Positions 45,401-56,480 are shown, counted from the stretch's first letter. The stretch is 64,000 nucleotides of DNA from Rattus norvegicus (GCF_036323735.1 NC_086034.1:67184439-67248438); one strand, 5' to 3'. A program made the numbers and translations. Notes: generated by a model not told the origin, from the sequence alone.

Positions 45401-46250
45401 TTGTATCTTCATTTTCATTAAATTCTAAAAAGTTTTTAATTTCTTTCTTTATTTCTTCCTTGACCAGGTTATCATTGAGTAGAGCATTGTTCAATTTCCA
45501 CGTATATGTGGGCATTCTTCCCTTATTGTTATTGAAGACCAGTTTTAGGCCGTGGTGGTCCGATAGCATGCATGGGATTATTTCTATCTTTCTGTACCTG
45601 TTGAGGCCCGTTTTTTGACCAATTATATGGTCAATTTTGGAGAAAGTACCATGAGGAGCTGAGAAGAAGGTATATCCTTTTGCTTTAGGATAGAATGTTC
45701 TATAAATATCCGTTAAGTCCATTTGGCTCATGACTTCTCTTAGTCTGTCGACATCACTGTTTAATTTCTGTTTCCATGATCTGTCCATTGATGAGAGTGG
45801 GGTGTTGAAATCTCCCACTATTATTGTGTGAGGTGCAATGTGTGTTTTGAGCTTTAGTAAGGTTTCATTTACGTATGTAGGTGCCCTTATATTTGGGGCA
45901 TAGATATTTAGGATTGAGAGTTCATCTTGGTGGATTTTTCCTTTGATGAATATGAAGTGTCCTTCCTTATCTTTTTTGATGACTTTTAGTTGGAAATTGA
46001 TTTTATTTGATATTAGAATGGCTACTCCAGCTTGCTTCTTCTGACCATTTGCTTGGAAAGTTGTTTTCCAGCCTTTCACTCTGAGGTAGTGTCTGTCTTT
46101 GTCTCTGAGGTGTGTTTCCTGTAGGCAGCAGAATGCAGGGTCCTCGTTGCGTATCCAGTTTGTTAATCTATGTCTTTTTATTGGGGAGTTGAGGCCATTG
46201 ATATTGAGAGATATTAAGGAATAGTGATTATTGCTTCCCGTTATATTCAT
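42423..46250 (-). CDS. ORF2: L1 ORF2p endonuclease-reverse transcriptase, intact
   Basis: 1275 codons without interruption. The endonuclease residues N16, E45, D147, N149, D207, D231 and H232 are all kept. The reverse transcriptase FADD (701-704) is encoded at 44139-44150, and the C-terminal C-x3-C-x7-H-x4-C motif is intact. By eye it differs from the plus-strand ORF2 at nine residues: T for A near 125, T for M near 214, M for V near 228 and in MKAMLRG, T for I in NNPTTPKE, Q for E and R for Q near 690, S for N in SIFSKW, and N for D in DKWNLIK. None is catalytic. ORF1 of this same element is frameshifted, so efficient cis mobilisation is doubtful although ORF2p could still act on other RNAs (family knowledge and inference). 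Confidence 0.98.
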   Translation of the reverse strand: MNITGSNNHYSLISLNINGLNSPIKRHRLTNWIRNEDPAFCCLQETHLRDKDRHYLRVKGWKTTFQANGQKKQAGVAILISNKINFQLKVIKKDKEGHFIFIKGKIHQDELSILNIYAPNIRAPTYVNETLLKLKTHIAPHTIIVGDFNTPLSSMDRSWKQKLNSDVDRLREVMSQMDLTDIYRTFYPKAKGYTFFSAPHGTFSKIDHIIGQKTGLNRYRKIEIIPCMLSDHHGLKLVFNNNKGRMPTYTWKLNNALLNDNLVKEEIKKEIKNFLEFNENEDTTYSNLWDTMKAMLRGKLIALSACRKKQERAYVSSLTAHLKALEQKEANTPRRSRRQEIIKLRAEINQVETKRTIERINRTKSWFFEKINKIDKPLARLTRGHRECVQINKIRNEKGDITTDSEEIQKIIRSYYKNLYSTKLENLQEMDNFLDRYQVSKLNQEQINQLNNPTTPKEIEAVIKGLPTKKSPGPDGFSAEFYQTFIEDLIPILSKLFHKIETDGALPNSFYEATITLIPKPHKDTTKKENFRPISLMNIDAKILNKILANRIQEHIKTIIHHDQVGFIPGMQGWFNIRKTINVIHYINKLKEQNHMIISLDAEKAFDKIQHPFMIKVLERIGIQGPYLNIVKAIYSKPVANIKLNGEKLEAIPLKSGTRQGCPLSPYLFNIVLEVLARAIRQQKEIKGIRIGKEEVKISLFADDMIVYLSDPKSSTRELLKLINNFSKVAGYKINSNKSVAFLYTKEKQAEKEIRETTPFIIDPNNIKYLGVTLTKQVKDLYNKNFKTLRKEIEEDLRRWKDLPCSWIGRINIVKMAILPKAIYRFNAIPIKIPIQFFKELDRTICKFIWNNKKPRIAKAILNNKRTSGGITIPELKQYYRAIVIKTAWYWYRDRQIDQWNRIEDPEMNPHTYGHLIFDKGAKTIQWKKDSIFSKWCWFNWRATCRRMQIDPCLSPCTKLKSKWIKDLHIKPDTLKLIEEKLGKHLEHMGTGKNFLNKTPMAYALRSRIDKWNLIKLQSFCKAKDTVVRTKWQPTDWEKIFPNPTTDRGLISKIYKELKKLDRRETNNPIKKWGSELNKEFTAEECRMAEKHLKKCSTSLVIREMQIKTTLRFHLTPVRLAKIKNSGDSRCWRGCGERGTLLHCWWDCRLVKPFWKSVWRFLRKLDIELPEDPAIPLLGIYPKDASTYKRDTCSTMFIAALFIIARKWKEPRCPSTEEWIQKMWYIYTMEYYSAIKNNEFMKFVGKWLELENIILSELTQSQKDIHGMHSLISGS

Positions 46251-46309
46251 ATTTGGATGTGAGGTTATGTTTGTGTGCTTTCATTCTCTTTGTTTTGTTG
46301 CCAAGACGA

Positions 46310-47498
46310 TTAGTTTCTTGCTTCTTCTAGGGTATAGCTTGCCTCCTTATGTTGGACTTTACCATTTATTATCCTTTGTAGTGCTGGATTTGTAGAAAGA
46401 TATTGTGTAAATTTGGTTTTGTCATGGAATATCTTGGTTTCTCCATCTATGTTAATTGAGAGTTTTGCAGGATACAGTAACCTGGGCTGGCATTTGTGTT
46501 CTCTTAGGGTCTGTATGACATCAGTCCAGGATCTTCTGGCCTTCATAGTTTCTGGCGAGAAGTCTGGTGTGATTCTGATAGGTCTCCCTTTATATGTTAC
46601 TTGACCTTTTTCCCTTACTGCTTTTAATATTCTTTCTTTATTTTGTGCGTTTGGTGTTTTGACAATTATGTGACGGGAGGTGTTTCTTTTCTGGTCCAAT
46701 CTATTTGGAGTTCTGTAGGCTTCTTTTATGTCTATGGGTATCTCTTTTTTTTAGGTTAGGGAAGTTTTCTTCTATGATTTTGTTGAAGATATTTACTGGT
46801 CCTTTGAGCTGGGAGTCTTCACTCTCTTCTATACCTATTATCCTTAGGTTTGATCTTCTCATTGAGTCCTGGATTTCCTGTATGTTTTGGACCAGTAGCT
46901 TCTTCCGCTTTACATTATCTTTGACAGTTGAGTCAATGATTTCTATGGAATCTTCTGCTCCTGAGATTCTCTCTTCCATCTCTTGTATTCTGTTGGTGAA
47001 GCTTGTATCTACAGCTCCTTGTCTCTTCTTTTGGTTTTCTATATCCAGGGTTGTTTCCATGTGTTCTTTCTTGATTGCTTCTATTTCCATTTTTAATTCC
47101 TTCAACTGTTTGATTGTGTTTTCCTGGAATTCTTTCAGGGATTTTTGTGTCTCCTCTCTATGGGCTTCTACTTGTTTATTTATGTTTTCCTGGAATTCTT
47201 TCAGGGAGTTTTGTGTCTCCTCTCTATGGGCTTCTACTTCTTTATTTATGTTTTCCTGGAATTCTTTCAGGGATTTTAGCGATTCCTCTCTGTAGGCTTC
47301 TACTTGTTCTCTAAGGGAGTTCTTCACGTCTTTCTTGAAGTCCTCCAGCATCATGATCAAATATGATTTTGAAACTAGATCTTGCTTTTCTGGTGTGTTT
47401 GGATATTCCATGTTTGTTTTGGTGGGAGAATTGGGCTCTGATGATGCCATGTAGTCTTGGTTTCTGTTGCTTGGGTTCCTGCGCTTGCCTCTCGCCAT
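46310..47498 (-). pseudogene. ORF1: L1 ORF1 with single-base frameshift
   Basis: The first part (47498-46701) reads as normal ORF1p through the basic N-terminus, coiled coil and the start of the RRM, then runs off frame at an 8-T run (46745-46752 on the plus strand). The plus-strand L1 has seven A at the same place (32638-32644). The remainder, including the rest of the RRM and the whole C-terminal domain, stays open in the other frame (46699-46310). The product would lose most RNA binding. The coiled coil is longer than in the plus-strand copy because of three tandem 66-bp units at 47119-47316. Confidence 0.95.
47119..47316 (-). repeat. Three tandem 66-bp units in ORF1 coiled coil
   Basis: The string TTTTCCTGGAATTC recurs at 47119, 47185 and 47251, a period of exactly 66 bp (22 codons). 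Each unit encodes a VEAxREExxxSLKEFQENxxK-type heptad segment. This is the known length-polymorphic region of rodent ORF1. The plus-strand L1 has one unit plus a partial. Confidence 0.95.
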
Positions 47499-48630
47499 CA
47501 GATTATCTCTAGTGTTACCTTGTTCTGCTATTTCTGACAGTGGCTAGACTGTCCTATAAGCCTGTGTGTCAGGAGTGCTGTAGACCTGTTTTCCTCTCTT
47601 TCAGTCAGTTATGGGGACAGAGTGTTCTGCTTTCGGGCGTGTAGTTTTTCCTCTCTACAGGTCTTCAGCTGTTCCTGTGGGCCTGTGTCTTGAGTTCACC
47701 AGGCAGCTTTCTTGCAGCAGAAAATTTGGTCTTACCTGTGGTCCCGAGGCTCAGGTTCGCTCGTGGGGTGCTGCCCAGGGGCTCTCTGCAGCGGCAGCAA
47801 CCAGGAAGACCTGTGCCGCCCCTTCCGGGAGCTTCAGTGCACCAGGGTTCCAGATGGTCTTTGGCTTTTTCCTCTGGCGTCCGAGATGTGTGTGCAGGGA
47901 GCAGTCTCTTCTGGTTTCCCAGGCTTGTCTGCCTCTCTGAAGGTTTAGCTCTCCCTCCCACGGGATTTGGGTGCAGAGAACTGTTTATCCGGTCTGTTTC
48001 CTTCTGGTTCTGGTGGTGTCTTAGGCACAGGGGTCCTGCCGCTCCTGGGCCCTCCCCCACGGGAGCCCAGAGGCCTTATACAGTTTCCTCTTGGGCCAGG
48101 GATGTGGGCAGGGGTGAGCAGTGTTGGTGGTCTCTTCCGCTCTGCAACCTCAGGAGTGCCCACCTGACCAGGCGGTTGGGTCTCTCTCTCACCGGGTCTG
48201 GGAGCAGAGAGCTGCTGCGGGCCGGGATCCGCGGGTGTGGGACTTCCGGTAAACACAGAACATGCCCGGTCCTAGAGAAATTCTGCTTCCGTGTGTCCCA
48301 AGCTCACCAGGCAGCTTTCTTGCAGCAGAAAATTTGGTCTTACCTGTGGTCCCGAGGCTCAGGTTCGCTCGTGGGGTCTGCCCACGGGCTCTCTGCAGCG
48401 GCAGCAACCAGGAAGACCTGTGCCGCCCCTTCCGGGAGCTTCAGTGCACCAGGGTTCCAGATGGTCTTTGGCTTTTTCCTCTGGCGTCCGAGATGTGTGT
48501 GCAGGGAGCAGTCTCTTCTGGTTTCCCAGGCTTGTCTGCCTCTCTGAAGGTTCAGCTCTCCCTCCCACGGGATTTGGGTGCAGAGAACTGTTTATCCGGT
48601 CTGTTTCCTTCAGGGTCCTGCGGTGTCTCT
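47499..48630 (-). promoter_or_regulatory. L1 5' UTR with one and a half promoter monomers
   Basis: The landmark CACCAGGCAGCTTTCTTGCA occurs at 47697 and again at 48305, giving a monomer of 608 bp. The outer copy is partial and ends at 48630. It is GC- and CpG-rich. Rodent L1 monomers act as tandem promoters (family knowledge). Confidence 0.92.
47690..48547 (+). other. Antisense open frame across the L1 5' UTR (285 codons)
   Basis: It starts 192 nt from the ORF1 start on the opposite strand, exactly as in the plus-strand L1, and stays open across the monomer junction even though 608 is not a multiple of three. The predicted product is rich in Pro, Arg, Ser, Leu and Phe with no known domain. 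Chance openness in GC-rich repeats is a serious alternative. Confidence 0.22.
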
Positions 48631-48645
48631 GGCAAGTTAAATTTT
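48631..48645 (+). repeat. Right target-site duplication of minus-strand L1
   Basis: GGCAAGTTAAATTTT, partner of 41690-41704. Confidence 0.95.
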
Positions 48646-48845
48646 ATTCAATACTTTTTTATGAACCTATTAGGTTAATTATATGATCTTTATCTTCCTT
48701 TTGCCAGATATATTATTTTTAATGATTTATATATATCAAACCATGTTTACATCCTTGCAATAGACACAGTCTTATTACAGATAATATTTTTGATGTGCTG
48801 TATGATTTTGCTTCCAGGTACTTGTTAGCATGCACTTCCCTCAGA
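48646..48845 (-). mobile_element. Ancient L1 ORF2 remnant, right half
   Basis: ATTCAATACTTTTTTATGAA, AAACCATGTTTACATCCTTG and TTTTTGATGTGCTGTATGAT continue the left half at 41580-41704 in L1 ORF2 order. Decayed. Confidence 0.6.
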
Positions 48846-48851
48846 AACAAT

Positions 48852-48854
<3 letters not shown>

Positions 48855-48904
<50 letters not shown>

Positions 48905-49006
48905 ATATATTATATACACATGTATATGTGTATATAAATTATATATGTATACATATATATGTATATGTGTATATATACTATGTATATAATATATTATATG
49001 TATATG
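48855..49006 (+). repeat. (TG)n followed by TA/TATG-rich tract
   Basis: TG units run 48855-48894, then TATG and TATA-rich alternating sequence to about 49006. Confidence 0.95.
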
Positions 49007-49009
49007 TCT

Positions 49010-49204
49010 TTTCTTCAGAGTACTGCTGGTCTCATGGGTTAAATTCATGGGTTTCCTTCTCTTTAAATTCCTTGAGTAAGTTTTACTTCTGTCACTTCCA
49101 TTGAAAGTTCTTAAGCAATAACATATATGTCCCTTTTCTTGTGTTTGCTATGCCTATAATCTCTGTGCTTCCTTATATCCCTTTGTTCCATTACAACCAT
49201 CTGA

Positions 49205-49239
<35 letters not shown>

Positions 49240-52200
49240 ATATGTATACATATAATCCATTTTATCAGTTCTTCCATGGAACTGCATGTGAGTTCTCTAG
49301 CATATCCTAGAAAGACAAAGCGCTTTAATGTGTACTTGGGAACACTGCCAATTGGAAATACAATATAAATGGAGCATGTTCTATGTGTTTCTTCATTCGG
49401 TACAGGGAAGATCAACACTTCTAGGTGCCTATAGCAAGAAGACATGTAGTAATGACTTTCCCTCTTTCCCTGTCTTATTTGTCTATGCACTCCTCTCATT
49501 ATATGAACCCTCTCCTCAAAAAATAAAAACTACACAAGCCCTTGTGATAGAGTTTGCTATGCTTCTACGGGAACTCAAGCTCAGACAATATTCTCCTGGC
49601 CTTTACTTTTCTTGGTGAGTTCGTCTCAACAAGCATTTAACTGTTCGTGGTCACCTAGCTGAGGTAGTGTCCTGCATCTTTTTTATGAAATGTCTTTTTC
49701 ATTTCCTCCTGTGTCTTAACTGTGTATAGTTCTCACTGGAGTAAAATGATATTCTGCCCTAGGGGTGGTTTGTTTATACAAATCATTTACAATTCCTTAT
49801 GTAGTAGAATCTTCACTTTTAAATGTATTTGATATTCTACTTGAATCAAAGAGTAGAATCCTGGCTATATTTTGTACTTCTGGCTATGATTAGTGATGCC
49901 TTTTATTCAAATTGGCCAACTTTGTGCATACAGTCTTCTGTCCCATTTAACATGCTTCAATCTTTGAATGTTGTATTTTTCAGCATCTTATATTTTATCA
50001 TATTATAACCAGCTACATTTAGTACGTTGCATTCTATCATGCTTTTACAAATTTGTTTTACGTTCATTTGTCCCTCTCCACTTTAGTTATCAGATAGCAA
50101 CCACTCTCTGACACTATTCAGACACACCAGACAATACATAATTTTAGTAACAAGATCCTGTAACCTGTTAAAGACCTTCCTCTCCACCCCTAGGTCCCTC
50201 TTTTTTAGCCATACTTTGAAGCCCTGCTTACAACTAATTTGATACCTTATTGATCCTGATTTTAAAATGAGCTACATAGTATTCTCCTCCAGTTCCTGGG
50301 TTCTCCTCTTATTCATAAGAATAAATAAAAGAACAGGACATCTAATCAAAGTTTTTCCTGTGAGAAAAATAATCATGAGGTAGTTCACTACTCCAAAGTA
50401 AAAGAAGAATGGAGTTTAGGTGGGTGAATGCTCTGGAATTTTATCTTTCTATGGAAGGAAACAATTATCAGCTTTTAGAGGGCAAAAAGTAAGAAGTAGA
50501 AGATGAATTAAAGAGACTTCCAGTTTTCCACAGAGACCATGTGACATTGAAGCGACAGAGAAATGATGCCAAGCCCCTTCAGGTTCACATTTGTTTCCCA
50601 AATGATGAAAAGTGGAGTTGAGAAGAGAAGAGTCCCCCATGAAAATGACAGATGATGACACAGCCAATCCGAGTGCAGATAAGTGTGCATGCATAGTTTA
50701 AAAATAAGTGACCAGCTCAAATTCTTAAAGTCAAAATTACCCATCACCCATGTTTTCACTTCTAGCTTCTGCTCACCACACTCTGTGCATTCTGGGGCTT
50801 CTGAACTTGACATTACACAAAGAGAAAAAAAAAAACCTTCTCAAAAGGAAACTCATGTTCCTGGCTTTGAAAGTCCAAGTGAACACTATTAAGAAAAACG
50901 GGATTTCCTCTGAGCTAAAACTGTTTCTTAAAGCAAAGTCATCAAATGCATTTTGTGACCTGAGATTTCTAAGAATAAGTAGATGGCATGAATGTGCGGA
51001 TCACTGTTGAAGCATGTTCATGTTATGTGATTAGGAAGAACAGCTACCTACCTCAGAAAACCTACTACATGAAAGCTCTTGGCTTCTTCCGATTCTCTCA
51101 GCAGTTTAAGGAGAAATGATGTGTTTCTGACGTTTTTTCAGATAAAGAACTGAATGTCAGAAAGCTTGAACCACCCATGCACCACATCAAAGGATAGCAG
51201 CAGGGCCACACAGATGACACTGGGCTTGTGGTAATTTTATCAAAAGTACAAAACAATTGATCACAGAGGGAGATAGAAGACTTTGTCTCAAAAACCAACA
51301 CAATTACCTCTCTGAATGTAGTGGTTATAAAAACCAAGGTCTTAAACCTGGTAGCTCCAGACACATTAGGTTTGACAAAGGAATGATTTGCTGCATGTGG
51401 GCAGGTCTGATTCATAACTGCTGTGTGCAGCTTAGAGTTCTTAGAAGTCATGGCTGTTTAAATATCGAGAACCCTACCTGAAATCCTGTTCTCTCAAAAG
51501 AACATTTAGAATGAGAACTTCGGGGAGGCAGAGCTTAAGAGTAGATGGAAACTGACTCATAGGAGCTAAGACTTAAAGTGAACTTCTTTCCCGAAGGTAA
51601 AAAAACATTCATTTAATCTTACAGGTGGGGCCAGGAATCGCCGAGTTCTGTCTCAGGGCAACATTTGTCTTCTCTTTGCCTCTACCTCCTCCATAGGTAG
51701 CACTCATCTCCTTAGAGCTGTGGGTGATAGTTCAGTCTTTCATCAATAGCAAGTTGAGTTGAAGTTATTGAAAACATGAAGAGGCATGTCAAACGTGAAC
51801 AGCGTATAAAAAGAAATCTTACTCTGCTGGTTTGCTCCCATGAGAGCGTGTGTTTTCTTCCTTTGCACCTGCCAAGGGATATTTACTCGACCAGGAATGC
51901 TTCTGAGGTCCTAACTGATTGTTGTTCTGGAAGGAGCCATGAGGGAACTACTGTTCATGACCATTTTCATTAGCACATTCTTCTTGGAAGATAGTGCTCT
52001 GTAGCCTGCAGTCTGATTATTGTCCAGTCTCCGCAGTCTCGTGGCACGGGGCCACTGTAAACTGGAATGCTTCTGTTTTCTCAACCTTGGTGAGAGTTGA
52101 TGTGTTTAATTGTTATTGCTTTTCTTAAAGCATGGCCAAGTCCGTTGGCATTTCGCACAGGCTGTCTGGTCTGCCACGTGCTTGCAGAGTAGTTATCTCG

Positions 52201-53430
52201 TGAAAATTCTTCTAACCTGTATTGGACTCTTAGCTCACTGCTCTTGCTTCCTCAGGGATGATGTCACAGCGGCCTTGGCAAAGCAAAAATGAGAAACTAG
52301 ACAAGGGCATATCAGCAACACAAGCAATCTCTAACTAACTTAGAATCTCAAAGAATGAACAGAGGGGTAGCTGTCTGTCAATTATTTCAGTTACCTGTGC
52401 GTTGCAAAAACTGAACACCTTTTAGAAATGGAGGAGGGATGTGTTCATTGAAGCCTCTGTGGTGCCTCATTCGTGACCCTGATGATGCCTTTTCTGGCCT
52501 CTTCCTCAGCAAGAGGCTAAGTGTAATGGGTTCTGTAATATCCACAACATCATAGGTCTCGTTGTGACTCCCCAACTTCCTCCTCACAGGACCAACTATA
52601 GTCTATGCTCATAGGCACTTTTCTAGAGTATATGCATACTGTTGCATGCGGGGCCCTGTTCATTGTCATTGTTTGCACAGTAGATACTTAACTATTGGCT
52701 GACTCATGGCAAACCCTTACTATGGGATTCTGTGATACATTCTAACTTGGAGGATCAAAAACCAGTTTCTAATCTGGAAATGTCAATCCTAGTTTCTTTT
52801 TCTGTCTTACCTTGTATAGTTCCCTGTGAAGAGTCACTGTACCGTGCTCATCCCAGGCACTAACATCTTTCCTTTAATTCGTCTTCAGAACTATATTTGC
52901 TCAACATGGGCTAACGTTGCACTCTATAATATTAAACTATTAGGAAACTCTTCCTTTGGGAATTGTGATTCTTGTCCCTGGGTGAGAAGTGTGTCTGGAC
53001 AGGAACCAGTAAAGGATTTCTCAGGAACAGCTCCAGTCATGGGCTCCTCTTACTTAGATTGTAGAGCCATACCACGGGGCAAAAGTTTGTCCCTCATCCA
53101 GAGGTTAGGGACAAACGAGACCTCTGTGAATTCCTCATTAACTCCCATCTATTAAGCCAGGATTTGTCTAAGACTGTTTTGTTATTCATTTTGTAATACC
53201 CAAATATGCTTGTGTTCTCAGGTGGCTAGTTAAGATGAACATAAACGTTCCTGTCTGCTTACAAGTATGAAGGAGAATTTGAGTTCAATTAATGTGTGAC
53301 TCTGGATCTCCGGAGTTACACTAGGTCTGAAGTCAACGTTTGGCTGGGGCTGTGGAAAGGTGTGACCTCAAGTTCTGGTTATCAGCTTTGGAAATGCTTG
53401 AAGACTAGACACAACAAGGGTGTGAAACTA
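49010..53430. other. Long, mostly unique sequence
   Basis: No gene is recognised. A (CA)n tract lies at 49207-49236. Parts of 49680-49990 weakly suggest an ancient L1, which I cannot confirm. This is one of the longest repeat-poor stretches, so conserved regulatory elements are possible but not visible. Confidence 0.4.
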
Positions 53431-53434
53431 AGGA

Positions 53435-53505
53435 AATCACAACTCACCTGCTTCATCCTCCCAAGTGCCAGAATTACAGCATGCACCTCCATACCCAACA
53501 GCCAT
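53435..53505 (-). mobile_element. B1-like fragment
   Basis: CACCTGCTTCATCCTCCCAA, GTGCCAGAATTACAGC and ATGCACCTCCATACCC are reverse-complement B1 boxes. Confidence 0.6.
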
Positions 53506-53509
53506 CTCC

Positions 53510-56275
53510 AGTTTTAAATAATATAAAATCATGTAGTGTTGACCACCGAGTTCAGTACACCAAGAGAATTACAGGTCAAATCTGTGGACAATATGAGCAT
53601 TGCCATATATATAGTTCATGTTGTAATTTCTGATACAACACCTTAGTTCAATCCAAGGTTGAGTTAGGAAACTCCAAGGTTGTTACAGGCATTTATCGTG
53701 TAACAAATTTGGACTGGGCACATAAAGTTCCTAATAAAGTTATTTTTCTCTGGCCAAGTCAGAAACCTTACCATTTACTAGGTTTACTGCATTGAGTTAG
53801 GTGGTGATTAGACTAGAAAGTGCTTATAGAAGTTATCATCCTATCATCTTGTGTTCGTTTCCTGGCTGGGTTATTTTTTGAGCAATTCATTATTGTGCCT
53901 TTTGAAGGCAGGAAAGTATTGAAGAGTGTATTTTAGCTTCTTCCTTGTGGAGAGGTAACTATGCCTGTTGTATTAAAGATTCCACTTATCAAGTATGACT
54001 TCACCACTCTTTTACTTCCTGGGAGTTGGTTAACCTGGGTCTTTGAATAATCTGTCCCCTCTCCAAACCAAGGCTCATGAGTTAACTCCCCTGGTTGTCT
54101 CAACATTAGAGCTCAGTGCATTGTTTCACCTTGTTCCATTTCCCAATCACATGAGAGACCTGAGAAAATGATTCCCTGTGAACTTTGTACTTAAGACTTC
54201 CCTTTAAATATGTGAGGTCCATATTTTAGATTTTGTGTATTTCAATTATAAAGAAGAGTGATCGAAACAACAGGAATGCAGCTCAAGACACCAAGTTGGA
54301 AGAGAATGAAATGATATCATAAATCTACCAAGAGATAGAGAAGGAGCCTAGTGGGAAGAAAAGAACCGCCAACTTCAGTAACTTTCAACTCCACCTCTCT
54401 AACCGTGTAAACTAAACAGAGCTGTCAATCATACCATGTGCCTTCATAATCACTCATTCGCACGAAAGGGAAAAAACTGAGAAACTCTAGGGTAGCAAGG
54501 CAGTTGAGACCCCATCCCCTTAGTGTCATGTGGTAGCCCTATGCTGCTCCCAAGACTTTTGTTTCTTCCAGAGAACTTTGTGGAAGTGTCTTCATTGTGT
54601 CCAATACTGAGTGATGCTTTCTAGTACCCTTGTATGGGAACAGCATTGTTCTGAAGTCTGTTTCATCCTGGAAGTCTATAGTTAAAACCTACCTCCTAGT
54701 AAATGGTAATTGTTGATTATGGAAATATTTTGCCTACTGTTAAGCAGTTGTATGTTTGGGGGAGGCCAGAGGCTATTCAGTGTTTCAAAATTGTCATAAC
54801 TCCCAAGTCAAGGTTCATAGTTGCACATGGTATGTTTTCTATCCAGTGGTTATGAGAGAACATAGTTCAGAGAACACTGGGGCCTTCAATTCAAACGGTC
54901 CCCAAGGAAAACAATGCAAGACCAGTTTTAATAAGTGTGAGCAATGGGAAATAATATCTGTAAAACTTTAGCCTTCACATAAAATAATGTGGAAACTTTT
55001 AGCACTTATTTCTTTGTTCTCTGGGGCAGCTAGCAGACTCAGCTTGGGTTCCTGCAGGTCAAACACTACTGTTGATTTCCCCTGTTACTTTAACTGTTGG
55101 TAAACTCACATATTTGAGACTTCTGAAGAAATGCAAAATAAATGGAGTTTGCCTTGACCAATGATTATCTCGTGTTTCTCACTCATCTTATACAAAGACC
55201 GTCAATGTTTAAAGTCAGGGTTGTGTGTAAATGACACGAGATCACTCTGTTGACTTAGTATAATAACCTGGGGCCCTAAATTCTGTTAGTCACATTTTTC
55301 TTTATAAAAAAGCACAATTCAGAGGTTATCTTACTATCATACCAATAGCGACTAAGATTAAAAACTCCAAATTCTTCCTCGTATACTAAATAGTCTTATT
55401 ACTAGACTTATCTAATAAACTTTGATATATGAGAAGATGAAAACAATATATACACATGCATATGTACATTATGGGCTTCGTAGAGCTAAGCCAGCACCCT
55501 ATACTCAACTGTTAAGATCTCTCTGTCTCTGTCTCTGTCTGTCTCTCTCTCTCTGTTTCTCAGTGTGTGTGTGTGTGTGTGGTGTATGTGTGTGTACACA
55601 TGTGTACATGTCATGTGTATGGGGAGATGATCAGATACAGTTCCCTGGGGGTCTGGAGGCTCAGCATGAGATGGTCATATATAAGGCTCCATAGTTACTA
55701 TGTGTGCTTTTTGTTCCCTCATACCTTAAGCATTGGTGTGGTCACTTATTCTTTTCTGCTACCACTATTTCTTTTATGCATTTATATTTTTCCCTGTTTT
55801 CTTCCTTTTCTTTATAGTGGGAATAGACCCTGAACATACTAAACACCTGCTCTATGACCATAAGATATTCTCCTTCCCAATTCTGTGCTAAGATTTTAAG
55901 ATTATTTTCATTGTCTTAGTATAAAGTAGTGGAGTTTGAACATCTGAACCATTGAAAGGGAGTGGCCCTTTCTTCACAGTTTCACTATGTCACCTCCTTG
56001 GGCCTTTCTTTGTATACCTTGTCTTGGCTACTCCATTCTATATTGGTCTTTCTGCCTCCATTTTCTCTATTTTGGACTACAATCTATAGGCTACCCCTCC
56101 AATAATGTTTCTTTATTCAGAACCCGTGCCCCAAACCCCATCTGTGGATCAAAACAACCACCTGCCTTCTTGGACTTGATTGCCTGGACTATGGATTCTT
56201 GTTGAGAACAAACAATTTAAGTGGCTCACAATAGTGTTCTCTGAACACTGGCTTTATATCACAACCAGCCATGGA
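53510..56275. other. Unique sequence
   Basis: No gene is supported. A CT then TG microsatellite is at 55517-55615. Otherwise no clear repeat. Confidence 0.4.
55517..55615 (+). repeat. (CT)n-(TG)n microsatellite
   Basis: CTGTCTCT units run to about 55557, then TG/TGTA units. Confidence 0.95.
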
Positions 56276-56280
56276 AAGAA

Positions 56281-56480
56281 CCAGGGGTGTGGTACAGTGG
56301 TACAGCATTTATACGTTACATAGAAGGCCATGGATCCTATCTTCATTCAAAAGAGAGACAAAGAAGCAGGGGGAGAGGAAGAGAAGAGGTTAGTAGGAAG
56401 AGGGAAGGGAGGAAGGGAGGGAGGGGGAGAGAGAGAGAGCCAGCTAGGAAGAGAGAAGGGGGAAGGAAAGGAATTACTTA
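56281..56480 (+). mobile_element. Diverged ID-type SINE with purine-rich tail
   Basis: GTGTGGTACAGTGGTACAGC followed by GGCCATGGATCCTATCTTCA resembles the tRNA-Ala/BC1-derived ID head. A GA-rich tract (56355-56470) follows where the A tail would be. Confidence 0.55.

Larger units (their letters stand above)
41705..48630 (-). mobile_element. Full-length young rat L1, minus strand
   Basis: Read on the minus strand: 5' UTR with about 1.5 monomers (48630-47499), ORF1 with a frameshift (47498-46310), a 59-bp spacer, intact ORF2 (46250-42423), 3' UTR (42422-41714) and tail. The 15-bp duplications are perfect. The 3' UTR is uninterrupted, unlike the plus-strand copy. It is the same young subfamily as 31291-38978, with ORF2 proteins about 99% identical by eye. 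Confidence 0.96.

Noticed and set aside
31291..48630. Segmental inverted duplication of a single L1 locus
   Set aside because: Each copy has its own distinct target-site duplication and flanks, so they are separate insertions.
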